DNA of 64,000 nt from Spirometra erinaceieuropaei. Lineage: Eukaryota; Platyhelminthes; Cestoda; Diphyllobothriidea; Diphyllobothriidae. How positions within the stretch are numbered: position 1 is the stretch's first letter; every line of letters begins with the position of its first letter. This document shows positions 33,838 to 44,021 of the stretch, in pieces. The DNA is taken from positions 1,787,118 to 1,851,117 of the forward strand of contig CACRXP010000007.1 of NCBI GenBank assembly GCA_902702965.1. The letters are read 5' to 3'. The translations under genes were made by a program, and so were the position numbers. The notes under the pieces were generated by a model. The model was given only the letters and a program-made list of their open reading frames with translations, searched no databases and was not told the origin of the DNA.

Positions 33838-35051
33838 CTAACTCATTTTCGGTTGGAAATCCGCGGGACAGTTACTGCAACACATTCCCGCCGGAACAAA
33901 ACTGAGGATCGGATGAGTTAACTGATCCAGTATGGACACTAGAATTAGGAATACATTGGTAAAACGGCCGTGGAGGAAACAAGTTAGGGGGTGGGGGACA
34001 CATTGTTTCCATTGGAGCAAGAGTTCTATTAAACGGCATGAAAATCGGCATATTCGGCCTAACTGCCTCGATATGAGTGCTGGGGGCAGTTGGGAACAGG
34101 CTACGTTTGGAGTCGGGGTGTTTGAGGCACTGTTAGCCGATTAGGGAGGAAAAGATTTGATAATGGTGCTGGATTTATCGGTTGTCTGTGTGGCTGAGAC
34201 AACAATTGGATTTTCCTTTGACTTAGACACATGTTTAGGCTTACTAGGGGTTGCTGGGGGAGTCGATGGAGGTGTGTTTATACCAGGCGTGATGGTGTGT
34301 TTAAGGATCTCAGCATTAAGAGTAGTCGAATTGACTATGTTGTGACGTGCAGAGGTCGCAGATAATGTTGTCATGGACTTATTCAAACTGACAGTAGGTG
34401 TCATTATCTTGATGTTGGTTTTTGACGATTTTAATTTATCCAGTCTTCGCTGCAGGGGTGTGAGGTCTGGCCAAACGGAGCAGCGTCATTTACGGCAGAA
34501 TTCTCTAGTTATTTCCCTCCTCGAAAAGATAAAGTCGACTTCTATCATAAAGAAAAGGTAACTAGTATCGGCGCATTACAACAAAGCGAGCGCAGTCGTT
34601 TAGCTTGTGCGACACTGAAACTCAAGCTGAAACTTTGTAGGAACAAATGTGCTCCCTCCATAGCAGATAGGTTGCTCAGAATGTTTCGCTGTACGAAATT
34701 AGGCTTGCGTTTAATTCTTTCTGCAGTTCCCGAACTTCTTACCCCAATAAGTTTAAAAGCTTGTTCAATTACTTTTTCAGAAGTGCTGTTTATTTCGCCA
34801 TGTATCAAATGATCGACTATTTCGTCGGCTGATGGCCTGCTACGCCTAGCAGAAGCGTATTTTGGACGATTTTCAGGGTCAAGAGGTCCTACATGTACTA
34901 AAGGGATTTGTGAGTTAATCATATCTGCAGAAGGCGAAGAGCATATGTTGGCACCTGCTATGTCTCCGGTCGCGATTCTAGCACCCAGTGACGGTGGGGA
35001 CGCCGCAAACTTTCGACTTTTAGCACGTGCTCTGTGGGGCATTACAGACAA
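33838..35051 (-). pseudogene. Probable ORF1 region of the minus-strand LINE
   Basis: Two open frames precede the endonuclease on the same strand. The frame 35051-34545 has SRPSADEIVDHLIHGEINST and a basic KSRKFAASPP start. The frame 34404-34141 is low complexity (TPPSTPPATPSKPKHVSKSK). Position directly 5' of the endonuclease suggests ORF1, but no ORF1 motif was recognised, so a host exon cannot be ruled out for the first frame. Confidence 0.4.
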
Positions 35052-35339
35052 GAGAAGTTTTCGTAACAGTTTTTCGTTGCTGACGTACAGAAAAACGCAC
35101 AGAATAGCAAATAATACTGTTATCTAACTACCAAACCTAGAAAGAGATAGTGGGGAAAGGAGTCACTACAAAGGTATTTTTTTACAAAAACCGACTTTTT
35201 TGCCAGACAGTCTATCAAAACTGGAAAAATTATACCATATATTTAAGGCGACTTTTAAAATAGTCTCAAGTAAAAAACAGGCATAAATTGCTTAAGAATA
35301 TCCATGTAACTGCAAAGCTTCACTTATCTTTGAAATTGA

Positions 35340-35677
35340 GCTGCGCGCCTTGACCTGGGCATTGACCTTCGGCGCCATAGGCGCTATGAGATCATTGTAC
35401 CTCCGCTTAGCCCGTACGACTAAATATCAGCAGTCTTTTGTCATTAACGGATTTGTTATCTGGAATAACCTACTCAGGTACGTAAAAACTGCAAAATTAT
35501 CCTTTGTTTACAGTAAATGTTCTCACCGACTGCACCTGAAGCAATTTCCGTATGTGGTGACGTTGATGGCATGGTTTGTCCCCGGGGTCAGCAACAGATA
35601 ATCTTAGGACCCTGTCTAACGGCAATGGTGCCTGTAAACTGGCATTTAATAAATTAAATTAAATTAAATTAGATAGT
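35340..35677 (+). mobile_element. LINE 3' end, plus strand
   Basis: The translation SLYLRLARTTKYQQSF, VINGFVIWNNL matches the RT C-terminus seen at 28.9 kb (LARTVKYRRSFSVNATAISN). It is followed by CTGTAAACTGGCATTTAATA and a (AAATT)n tail at 35648-35672. Severely 5'-truncated. Confidence 0.6.
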
Positions 35678-36369
35678 ATGGGGCCTTCGGACGCACACAA
35701 AAGGAAATCGAGAAATTAATAGTGAGAATAAAATTGAAATATCATCGAAAGCCTTCTAACCGGCTTATAACGTAAACAGTAAGTGAGCGCACGAACTCGA
35801 GAAGCTAACCAAAAACGGTTGTCAGCGATTTTCAGGCAGCCGAATAAGCCACTGTCATCTGAATAACAAGCTCTGGTTCCAACTGAAACAGCAGCCAATC
35901 TAAATTGGCCGAGGCGGTAATCAGACGTGTAAATAGCGCAGGTTGAGATCTATACCAGGAGACGCAACAACTGTCAAGAATTTACTAAAATGCAAAACAA
36001 AGAAGGAAGTATGACAAGGTAAGCAAAGTAACGGTGAGAAGGGTTAAAAAAGAAGGACAAGTCTAATAATGTGGAGACATAGCTTCCACATTGATATATG
36101 GGTATATGTAATGGAAGTAAGTCGCAGAAAATATTGAGGACTTCGACGTCAAAAACAATTTCCCACACTGAATATTCAAACGCGTCGAGGCAGTCCGTCT
36201 ATATAGATGTAAACCTCAGTAGCGGTGAGTGAAAGGTAGTTAAAATACTTAGAAATAGTGGTCAACCATAAACTGATTTCTATTTCAACGCAGACCACCG
36301 CCTGAGTAAACCGAAAGCAGCAGGGGACCCCAGAGGGACATACCAGTGGAAGTTTAGGATATAATGGAA

Positions 36370-36725
36370 ATACTGAATTTTGACAAGGTGGTGCAAAATT
36401 GCCAAGACAAAGGTCTGCTTCACAAAAGTTGGAAATGCAAATGTCATTGGTCCGTGCGATAAAAAGTTCTCAAGAAATGCACTCGCGGTTTCGTCTTGAG
36501 ATGTAACCGTTGTAGGAACACGAAGGCACTGCGAGCAGGTTCAGTATTTGAAGACAACCACCTAACAGTCAAGAAGGTTTTAAAAATGTACCTGTCATTC
36601 TTAAGAAAGGCCAGAGTGCGGCAATGTCAAAGGGAAGTGAGTGTGTCATGCATCGGCAGTGGCATGGTACGCTATATGCCGAAATGTATGTGTCGCGACC
36701 CTCCTTAACCAAACTGAACTGCTTG
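36370..36725 (+). pseudogene. Merlin/IS1016-type (ISXO2-like) transposase remnant
   Basis: Translation gives CQDKGLLHKSWKCKCHWSVR, a stop, then KCTRGFVLRCNRCRNTKALR, AGSVFEDNHLTVKKVLKM. The order Cys-rich head, RC.RCR....R.GS.F..(S/N)HL....L matches the zinc-ribbon and start of ISXO2-like transposases of Merlin DNA transposons. One stop and later frame loss are seen and no DDE catalytic part follows. No terminal inverted repeats were identified. Confidence 0.55.
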
Positions 36726-37019
36726 GTGGCCCAGGAGTAGAAATACAGATCGATTAGACGCTGGTGAGCCGCCGGAAATACAACGTCGGCAGGCAAAAGA
36801 GGCAGTTTTGGATAATCAGGGTGTACAACACGAATCAAAAGAAGAGGATAGTCGAGCAGGTGAAAAACAGAGCACGACAAGCCCTTAGGCCGGTAATTAC
36901 AAAGTGAATGGCAAAAGACAGCGCGATTGTAACGGATGAATGGAAAGCCTACATACCAATAGAAGCGAAGAGCCGAGTCCCAGGAAGTAGTCTTGAAGAA
37001 GGAGACACGATCGCCGGGA

Positions 37020-37089
37020 CAAGAGCTTTATTAGCCTGACGTTTCGGATTCCTACTCGAATCCATCATCAGAGACAAAAGAGCAGAAAC
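37020..37089 (-). ncRNA. Hammerhead ribozyme, left arm
   Basis: This is the mirror copy of the right-arm ribozyme. The core is 37038-37071 on the minus strand with all catalytic positions (CTGATGA, GAAA, GTC) intact. The transcript spanning both arms would tend to form one long hairpin and could compete with ribozyme folding. Confidence 0.7.
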
Positions 37090-37727
37090 GGGTGGTTGTT
37101 GCACAAGGGGCTGCGGTATTTATAGGATGCAGCAGCCATGCTACCGCCTGCCTATGAACGTTCACGGCTTCCCCCTTCATCCGGGATTGTCACACTTGGG
37201 GTGATCATTGCTTGATGGCCGACATTCGAGTCGATAATTGCCGCGGCAGCGGTGCGCAGAAATGACGCCAGCTCTCAAGTTGCGGCTCATTCGACGAGAC
37301 CCGGCCACACATTTAAATTCGATGAGGCCGAAATTCTCGCAAGAGGTGACAACCGAGTGAGCCGAGAGCTACTGGAATCATGGTTTACTGGCCCCCAGTC
37401 CATCAACAAGAGCAACGATCTTCCCATTCAATACAGCGTGCTGAGACTTCGTCTAGGCGGAGTAATTGGCCACGCGGGGAGCGCACTGGTGAACACTCTT
37501 CCCAACACCCGGGTCAACGCATCAGATGGTCGAGCAATCATCACGCCAACATCCAACGCACGTGATGAAATTGCGGCAATTATCGACTCGAATGTCGGCC
37601 ATCAAGCAATGATCACCCCAAGTGTGACAATCCCGGATGAAGGGGGAAGCCGTGAACGTTCATAGGCAGGCGGTAGCATGGCTGCTGCATCCTATAAATA
37701 CCGCAGCCCCTTGTGCAACAACCACCC

Positions 37728-37797
37728 GTTTCTGCTCTTTTGTCTCTGATGATGGATTCGAGTAGGAATCCGAAACGTCAGGCTAATAAAGCTCTTG
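37728..37797 (+). ncRNA. Hammerhead ribozyme, right arm
   Basis: The core spans 37746-37779: CTGATGA, stem II GGATTC/GAATCC with loop GAGTAG, then GAAAC directly followed by GTC. Cleavage is expected after C37779. Flanking bases can form stem I with internal loops (GTCT pairs with AGGC; GCTCTTTT partly with AATAAAGC). Stem III is minimal (AC/GT with no loop), so self-cleavage probably needs two copies pairing. The fold was judged by eye. Confidence 0.7.
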
Positions 37798-38183
37798 TCC
37801 CGGCGATCGTGTTTCCTTCTTCAAAAAGCCTACATACGCCTACCGCCGGAGGGCTATGAACATTATAACATAGAACAAAGTCGAAATTTTAAGGCAAAAC
37901 CACAGGCCGCCATACCAATGCAGTTGAAGCGTATTGGATCGGCCTGAAAAGAATATTACATGAAGGCGGTCCTACGTCAGGCCCAGATGTTTCGGCTCAC
38001 ACTGACGGGATACAATATCGTCTATGGTCTGAACTCAACGCCGCCTGCCTAAAACAAGCATGGGAAACCTTCTTGTCCCACATGGCAAAGGTGTACCCCG
38101 TTAAACAGCCGTACACCTGATAATCCTATCGAACTGGTACACAACAGCCAATGCTCTGAGGTACAAGGATTTTCTTCGGTATA

Positions 38184-38352
38184 AAGTAATCTCAAAATAA
38201 TCAGTCTTTGGTATGTTGTTGATTGCGGACAAAACGTTCGCATGACATCTAACAACCAAGAATTTTTATGTGCATAAGGTAATCGCAAAATAATTAGTCT
38301 TTAGAATCTCGTTGACCGCGGACAAAACCTTCGCATGACATCTAACAACTCT
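38184..38352. repeat. Two-unit tandem repeat, about 93 bp
   Basis: AAGTAATCTCAAAATAATCA at 38184 and AAGGTAATCGCAAAATAATT at 38277 start two copies. Both contain GCGGACAAAACNTTCGCATG with ACATCTAACAAC. Noncoding. Confidence 0.6.
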
Positions 38353-39337
38353 GGGTTGCGCTGCATAGTAACGAGTCTATACAGACATTTCTACAGCGCC
38401 TGGTTTTCGGGGCGGTTATCTGCAAGGTCAACAGCGCAGGCCTTTGAAATGCGCAGGCGATGCCTAATTGGTACACTGGGAAAACGTAATCGGACAACGC
38501 CTACTTAAGTAAATGCAATAGCCAGACTAGTGTAAAATTAGGCCTACCTCGGGGACAAACCACGTCGTTACTGTTCTGACCTCCAAGTCAACCTAATTCA
38601 TCGAGCTCCGTATTAATAAGATTTCTGGTCTTGAGTATCCCTATCTAGTCTGATCCTGAGGAGAAAGGGACAGATTTTGAGGTCCTCTACTAAAACGGTA
38701 GATTCTCCGACCGGCGATGAGTAAATGCCTACCCCACTACCCCCACGTTTGTTCTCACAGGCCCTAACCTGGGAAAATGAATTTTGTCAGTGGCTTTCCG
38801 CCTTTCTCGGGGCCATTAATTCCTCTCGTTTGTCATGGTCATTCGTGGGGCTGCAGCTTTTTTCTTGAATACTTCCATTGATCAAGTTCGATATTATTAT
38901 TCATAACAGTAACCGTCTCTTCACTGTCATGTAGGGATATTTTTCCCTATTTTCCCGATCCATATACTTATTCTAACAACTTCGATAAGTCGGCATCAGT
39001 TTCTATTATCACTGAATAAGTTAACACCTATAATTGGAGCAGACCATTTCCATAGCACGTTTAAGTAGTTTCGGAATAGGCCTGTAGAACCTAAGCAGTT
39101 TATAGTACACGAGAACCCACATTCCATTTGAATTAATGAAGTTCCGATAAATTCAGGCGTAGCAGACCCGGTACTAACTATCAGGGCGAAGTCCTTCCTC
39201 AGAGCATACTGTAAGATTTATAATTGTGGTAAATCCTGCATATTCTGTGTTAACTTCCCGTCTCATCCCACCCTACTCGCTTTCGTGGGTATCTCTCAAT
39301 CCATATGCATTTCAAATTTGCGATCCAGGGCTTGAGT

Positions 39338-39628
39338 CTAAAGAGACATATTCGCCGTGACCCGAATTTTGGTAAATGTGATCATACAGTTACATTCTTC
39401 AGTATTTAAGTCAGCCCCAGTAAGCTTCCCCGACATCTCAAGTGTAAAACGTTTTACGAAATATGGCTTCCGGTAACCCTGACCAGCTTTTGGTTTGAAA
39501 GCGAAGTCATAAATAAGCAGAACGCGAACTCTTGTCATGCGAAATGCAGCTGATGTGCGACCCCGTGAACTAACAATGACAGCTAAATATTGTGAGGCGT
39601 CTGCCCATGGATTTCTTCGGCATTTCAA
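39338..39628 (-). CDS. Weak ORF candidate, function unknown
   Basis: A 96-codon open frame ends at 39338. The later part (FAFKPKAGQGYRKPYF, then LNTEECNCMITFTKIRV) reads like an extracellular protein segment and could follow the acceptor GCTGTCATTGTTAG near 39570. No domain and no partner exon were found, so chance cannot be excluded. Confidence 0.2.
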   Translation of the reverse strand: MKCRRNPWADASQYLAVIVSSRGRTSAAFRMTRVRVLLIYDFAFKPKAGQGYRKPYFVKRFTLEMSGKLTGADLNTEECNCMITFTKIRVTANMSL

Positions 39629-40349
39629 TGTTTATTTGCGACGGAAACAAGTTTTTGCGAAAGATATCCGGCAATCGCCTATTTGCGGTAGACTATGAAA
39701 TATAGTCTGCATCTTGATACGACGGTCTCGGTCCGGATACACGAACAGAGTAATCTGCTCAGTTACAGCACAATAAAAAAGTACTACAACTGCATTCAAA
39801 AACGTAGCAAGAACAATCAATACATAGTTGAAATCAGAAAAGGCAGAGCTATCTCCTCCAGGAAGAAAAAGAACACAGCTTACGCTTTACGTGGAACTTA
39901 CACAGGCTGTCCTTGCTGACGCCAATCGTGTAAATGACAGGTTTTCAAATGAAGGGACGGAAAGTTCAGCCAAATACAATCATAGCACCCAACAACTGTC
40001 AATAACTTATATCTAATCATATTGCCAAGAAAGGAACTCGGGGGTCGTTTGCGGACTATCGAGGACAGAGTGCGTCCATAGGGACGTCATAAAACAAAAG
40101 CTTTCATAAGGATACATGTTGATGGAAGTCTGCGTACTTTACACTTTTACACGATAAAGCCTGGGGAAAATTTCATACTTTCGGCTGTTTCTTCTACATT
40201 GTTAGAAGATGCGGATATTTTTCTGCTGCTAACGTAAGAACATGCTTTGCTCTTTATATTGCATCCATTTCCGTTAACTTTGCCCACTTTTAGGTTGCGT
40301 TCTGTGATTAGGAAGTCAGGTCAGCGTGACCATATAAATACTGTTATTT

Positions 40350-41260
40350 TGCTGAATAAATAAATCGTTTTATTTAATACACTCTGGGGTACATTCATAG
40401 CAGGTATAAATAAAATTTTTAGTGAATTTTGGAACATGTAGGCAGACACCGAACAACGTTGAGCTCTTCTTTATAAAATAGGCAGACTGATATGAAAAGC
40501 GGTCAGCGAACAGGGGAAAAATCCTTTTTTTTCCGAAATGGTAAATGAATGTGGTTGATTAGTTCTTAAGGAAAAAAAAATGCTCACTCATGGAAAGGTA
40601 GAAATGCAGGTCGAGCAGGACTGCCCTGCATATGGTAGCATATAAGTATTCAAAACAGTAGTCGTTAAGGTAGAATTCCTAGACCGAATGAGTTTATTCA
40701 TTGCAGGTACGGTCATGACATTTTGCACTGACAACAGAAGCAACCGTCAAGGTGATGAGACGACAAGATCCGAAATGCGATCGACCACGGTCAGCTTAGA
40801 GTCGAGACGAGAAGGGGACATTAAAGGCTGCGGCGGTTATGAAAGCATGGTGAGTCGTGATCATGACACTTTTTTGCTGACCGACTAAGCTGCTCGCGGA
40901 TGGCGCAAACAGAGGAATCTGTGGTGCTCGTCTGGGGTAGAAATGAGGAAATAATATGAAAACTGAAAAATCATCTCTGCAAAGGAGGACTAATAAGAGT
41001 GGGTGTAGCAGCCGATAAAAAACCAGTGAGTTGTGAAAATCAAAGAGACAGTTTGCACTTGAACAAGTAAAGCATGCATGATCTACCATTAAATCCCAGG
41101 AGGAATCTTTCCAAAGTTTATAATTTGAGTGTTCGGAAATGAATCGGTCAATAGTTACTTCGTGTTTTTTGAGGTAAGTTTCTTGCGTATTCTCGATCTA
41201 AGTATCGGTGATTTAGGTTAAGTTCAAAGTTCTGAAACGGTTAAGAGCCAAACTCTTAGG
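40350..41260 (-). mobile_element. LINE family B 3' fragment, copy 1
   Basis: Blocks of sequence correspond in order to the 3'UTR and RT end of the copy at 42437-43884, such as AAATCCCAGGAGGA (41093) and GAGTGTTCGG (41130), and GATGAGACGACAAGATCCGA near 40750. It ends in AATAAATAAATCG at the left. More diverged than copy 2. Confidence 0.5.
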
Positions 41261-41339
41261 ACGGTTCTATTCGTGGTCATTCACTGGAAAAACGATGTTT
41301 CCGAATCATAATTCAGCAATGCTGTTGTAACCACCGATC

Positions 41340-41702
41340 CCGTATCTAAATCCACACTCTTTCCCACATCTGTAGTATAAAGAGGACTACAGAAGCTCAA
41401 CGAAGCAAATCCGTCGGGTCCGGATCATATACCGATCAGATTCTTGAAAGAATTGGCTAACGAAGATTCCTAACCACTAGCGCTTATATTCGATTGGTCA
41501 TTCGAATAAGGGAGGCAGCCACTCGAATAAAAGTTAAGAAATATCTTCCGGGCATAAAAAGGTGGGGCTCGGGCTATCGCAAACATTTACAGGTCGGTTA
41601 GTGTCACTCGCACTGGCTGTAAAATAATGAAGATGATAACTAAGAAAGCAACAATGAAATTCCTGGTGGTGCAGAAAGCAGACTATCACCGCCCACCGCA
41701 AT
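41340..41702 (+). pseudogene. LINE reverse transcriptase remnant
   Basis: Translation gives GLQKLNEANPSGPDHIPIRF, LKELANEDS, a stop, then KGGARAIANIYRSVSVTRTG and CKIMKMITKKATMKFL. This is the N-terminal RT region (motifs 0-1). It is broken by stops and truncated by the ORF1 start of the next LINE. Confidence 0.6.
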
Positions 41703-44020
41703 GTGACCGAAGAGAACCAAGGAATGAATAATAAGACTCAGACCGTTCACATGCAACTGAGGTCAGATCAAAAGAAGCAGTTAAATCAAAAGGGACTGAT
41801 GACTGAAAAGAGAGAGACGGAAATCGGACGACTTCGGAGTACTCGAAGAAAGGAACGTCCTAGGGTGGAAAAGCAGAGCTCGTCTGAGCAATCGACAGAA
41901 ACCTCCAGCGCCGGCGTAGACACAGACGCGGCAAATGCGAATATCCTCGGTACTGACATAAAAGACAGGAGCAGTATTGCCCCAAACACGATACCATTAG
42001 TTGCAGAAAAGATCCCTGGAGTAGATGGCAACCAGAATGTCGTCATGAATGGTTCGCCAGGACCTCCCAACTCACCAACATCACGCAACCAAGACCGGCC
42101 GCTCCGAGAACAGTGCCTAATAATACAGGGACTTCAGGAGTCTTAAGCAGACACACCTAAAGGACGCGTATTAGCTGATCTCGGCTTGTTCCAAGGTCTT
42201 CTAGACACACTCCTTCAACCCAACAAAGAAATTTCAGTTTTGAAAGCCTTCAGACTCGGCAAGCGCTCTACTGAACCCGCTATTTCACCGCATCCTAGGC
42301 CGCTTAAAATTGTTCTGAGTTGCAAAGAGCATGTTGATCTCATCCTCTCAAGACGTTATAGGCTAAAATATTCCCAACAATGAGTTTTTTTCAGCAGGAT
42401 TACACACCACCGGAGCGGATAAAACGCCGATAATTAGTTCAGATAGATAGATAGATAATTTTTATTAAAGACCCGTCGGGGTCCCATCAAAGCAAGTTAA
42501 AATAAAGTTGCATGCGAGTTTTAGACGAGGTGGGCTGAATCTTTACAAAATGCAATTCATAGATTCTGAATTAGAAGTCCATTGAGAAACATGATGATTG
42601 AGGGGTGAAAAAAATTCCTCGGAAAAAGGTAAAAATGATTGGATTAATTTTACAGGAGAAAAAACCCCTCTTTAAAATGGTAACAGAAAAAAGCGAGCAG
42701 GACTGGCCTGTAGGTGGCGGTATATAACGGAATGTTTTCGGTCATCGTCAGGGTATCAATAAATGTCCGCCTTGACGGGTACGATTGTGGGTCAGACAGG
42801 ACTGGCTTGCAAATGGCATTGTATACGGGATTCACAATTGAGATCGTCTGGGCCGGATTGGTACGCCGCGTCAAAGAGGCCAGACGAGAGGAACCGAGAT
42901 GCGATCGGCCACAGCACACTTCGAGCTCAGCCGAGGAGTGAGGAAGGGAGGTACGACCGAACTACTAGTAGACAGTGAATAATGAGGGTTCCGCCGTGAG
43001 CGTCGACAGACCGCATGAGGTCGGAATGCGGGAGATGACATCAAAAACCGCGAAAATTGTCGCTATGGGGGGAAGGATAGCGATGGATTTAGAAACCAAT
43101 TAAAAACAGGGGTTTCTAATGATATAATTAAGAGTTACCACTTAATCTACCACTAAATCCCAGGAGGACCCTTCTCGAAGTGAAGAATCTGAGTGTTCGG
43201 GAATGAGACCGTTAACATTGCCTTTATGCTTTCCGGTGTAAGATGGTTGCGTAATTTCGACTTGAATACCAGTAACTTAGGCGATAATCTAATTTCAGGC
43301 GGAAGATTATTCCAAAGGAAGGCATATTTGGAAGCAAAGAAGAGGGAGCGCTTAGATGTAGTACAAAGAGGCGGCGGAATCACCATGCAGGAGTTGCGCG
43401 TGGCATAAGACCGATCTCTCGGAGTGAGAGTGTCAATGTGCGGAAGACTGGAGCTAGAGTTGATGCGAAAAAGGAAGCAAAGGCCAGCTTCGAATCTTCT
43501 AACCCACAAAAACTTCATGTTCGCCAGCTGACATCTCTGAGTATAAGAACTACTGGACGATGCTTGAGAGAACAGTTTCCGGGTGAAAACCCTCTGAACA
43601 TTTTCGATTTTATTACGGTCGCAGGCGTTCATTAAACCGAAGAAAGGACAGCAATATTCGAGGACTGGAAGAACAAACATTTGATAAAGTCTTAGCTTCA
43701 TTTCCGGAAGGAAAAAATTATGCGATATGAATCCACATATCTGCGCGGCTTTGGCAGAGATTCTATCTGCATAAGGTGATAAAGCAAGTTTATTTGTATA
43801 ACTTAGGCCGAGGTCCTTTATTGTGAGGCATTCTGAGAGTGGGTTATTCTGAAAAATTATGGGACCAGGAAGTTTGGAGCTAAGGCTGCGACAAATGAAT
43901 GGCGAACAAGGCCTGCTTATCTACAACAACTGCATAGTCGAGCGACCGTCCCGCTTCATAAGGACACGGCCCGTGCGGATGTCGCCACAGCCGAGACAAT
44001 TGGCAAAGGCGGCGTCATAG
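41703..44020 (+). pseudogene. CR1-like LINE ORF1, interrupted
   Basis: The first part is 41703-42146 (TEENQGMNN..., ending EQCLIIQGLQES then TAA). Translation resumes in the same frame from 42147 (LFQGLLDTLLQ, SVLKAFRLGKR, RPLKIVLSCKE), then after a frameshift FFQQDYTPPERIKRR. A separate LINE is inserted from about 42437 to 43884. Beyond it the end of ORF1 resumes (LRQMNGEQGLLIYNN, CIVERPSRFIRTRPV) and stops at 44018-44020. This is the usual CR1-type ORF1 tail that directly precedes the endonuclease frame. ORF1 proteins bind the element RNA. It cannot be expressed intact. Confidence 0.6.
42437..43884 (-). mobile_element. LINE insertion in ORF1 of the CR1-like LINE (family B, copy 2)
   Basis: A 5'-truncated LINE sits on the minus strand. 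Its reverse-transcriptase C-terminal part (43880-43153) includes IKDLGLSYTNKLALSPYADR, LRLYQMFVLPVLEYCCPFFG, KIENVQRVFTRKLF and FASKYAFLWNNLPPEIRLS. A roughly 700-bp 3'UTR follows to a (GATA)n tail at 42441-42458. Left and right flanks together restore ORF1 of the host LINE. A clear target duplication was not found. Confidence 0.7.
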
Positions 44021-44021
44021 C

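Larger units (their letters stand above)
36996..37824 (+). mobile_element. Penelope-like element fragment with inverted ribozyme arms
   Basis: Two arms of about 250 bp (36996-37244 and 37573-37824) are near-perfect inverted repeats. Between them, and running into the right arm, is an open frame from about 37252 to 37665. It begins with the tail of a Penelope GIY-YIG endonuclease (AAHSTRPGHTFKFDEAEIL, then SRELLESWFTGPQSINKSND). Penelope elements typically end in LTR-like repeats that may be inverted and can carry hammerhead ribozymes; both features are visible here. The reverse transcriptase is missing, so this is a truncated, non-autonomous copy. Confidence 0.75.
37825..40349. other. AT-rich, mostly featureless
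   Basis: Only the tandem repeat at 38184 and the weak frame at 39338 stand out. Confidence 0.35.
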
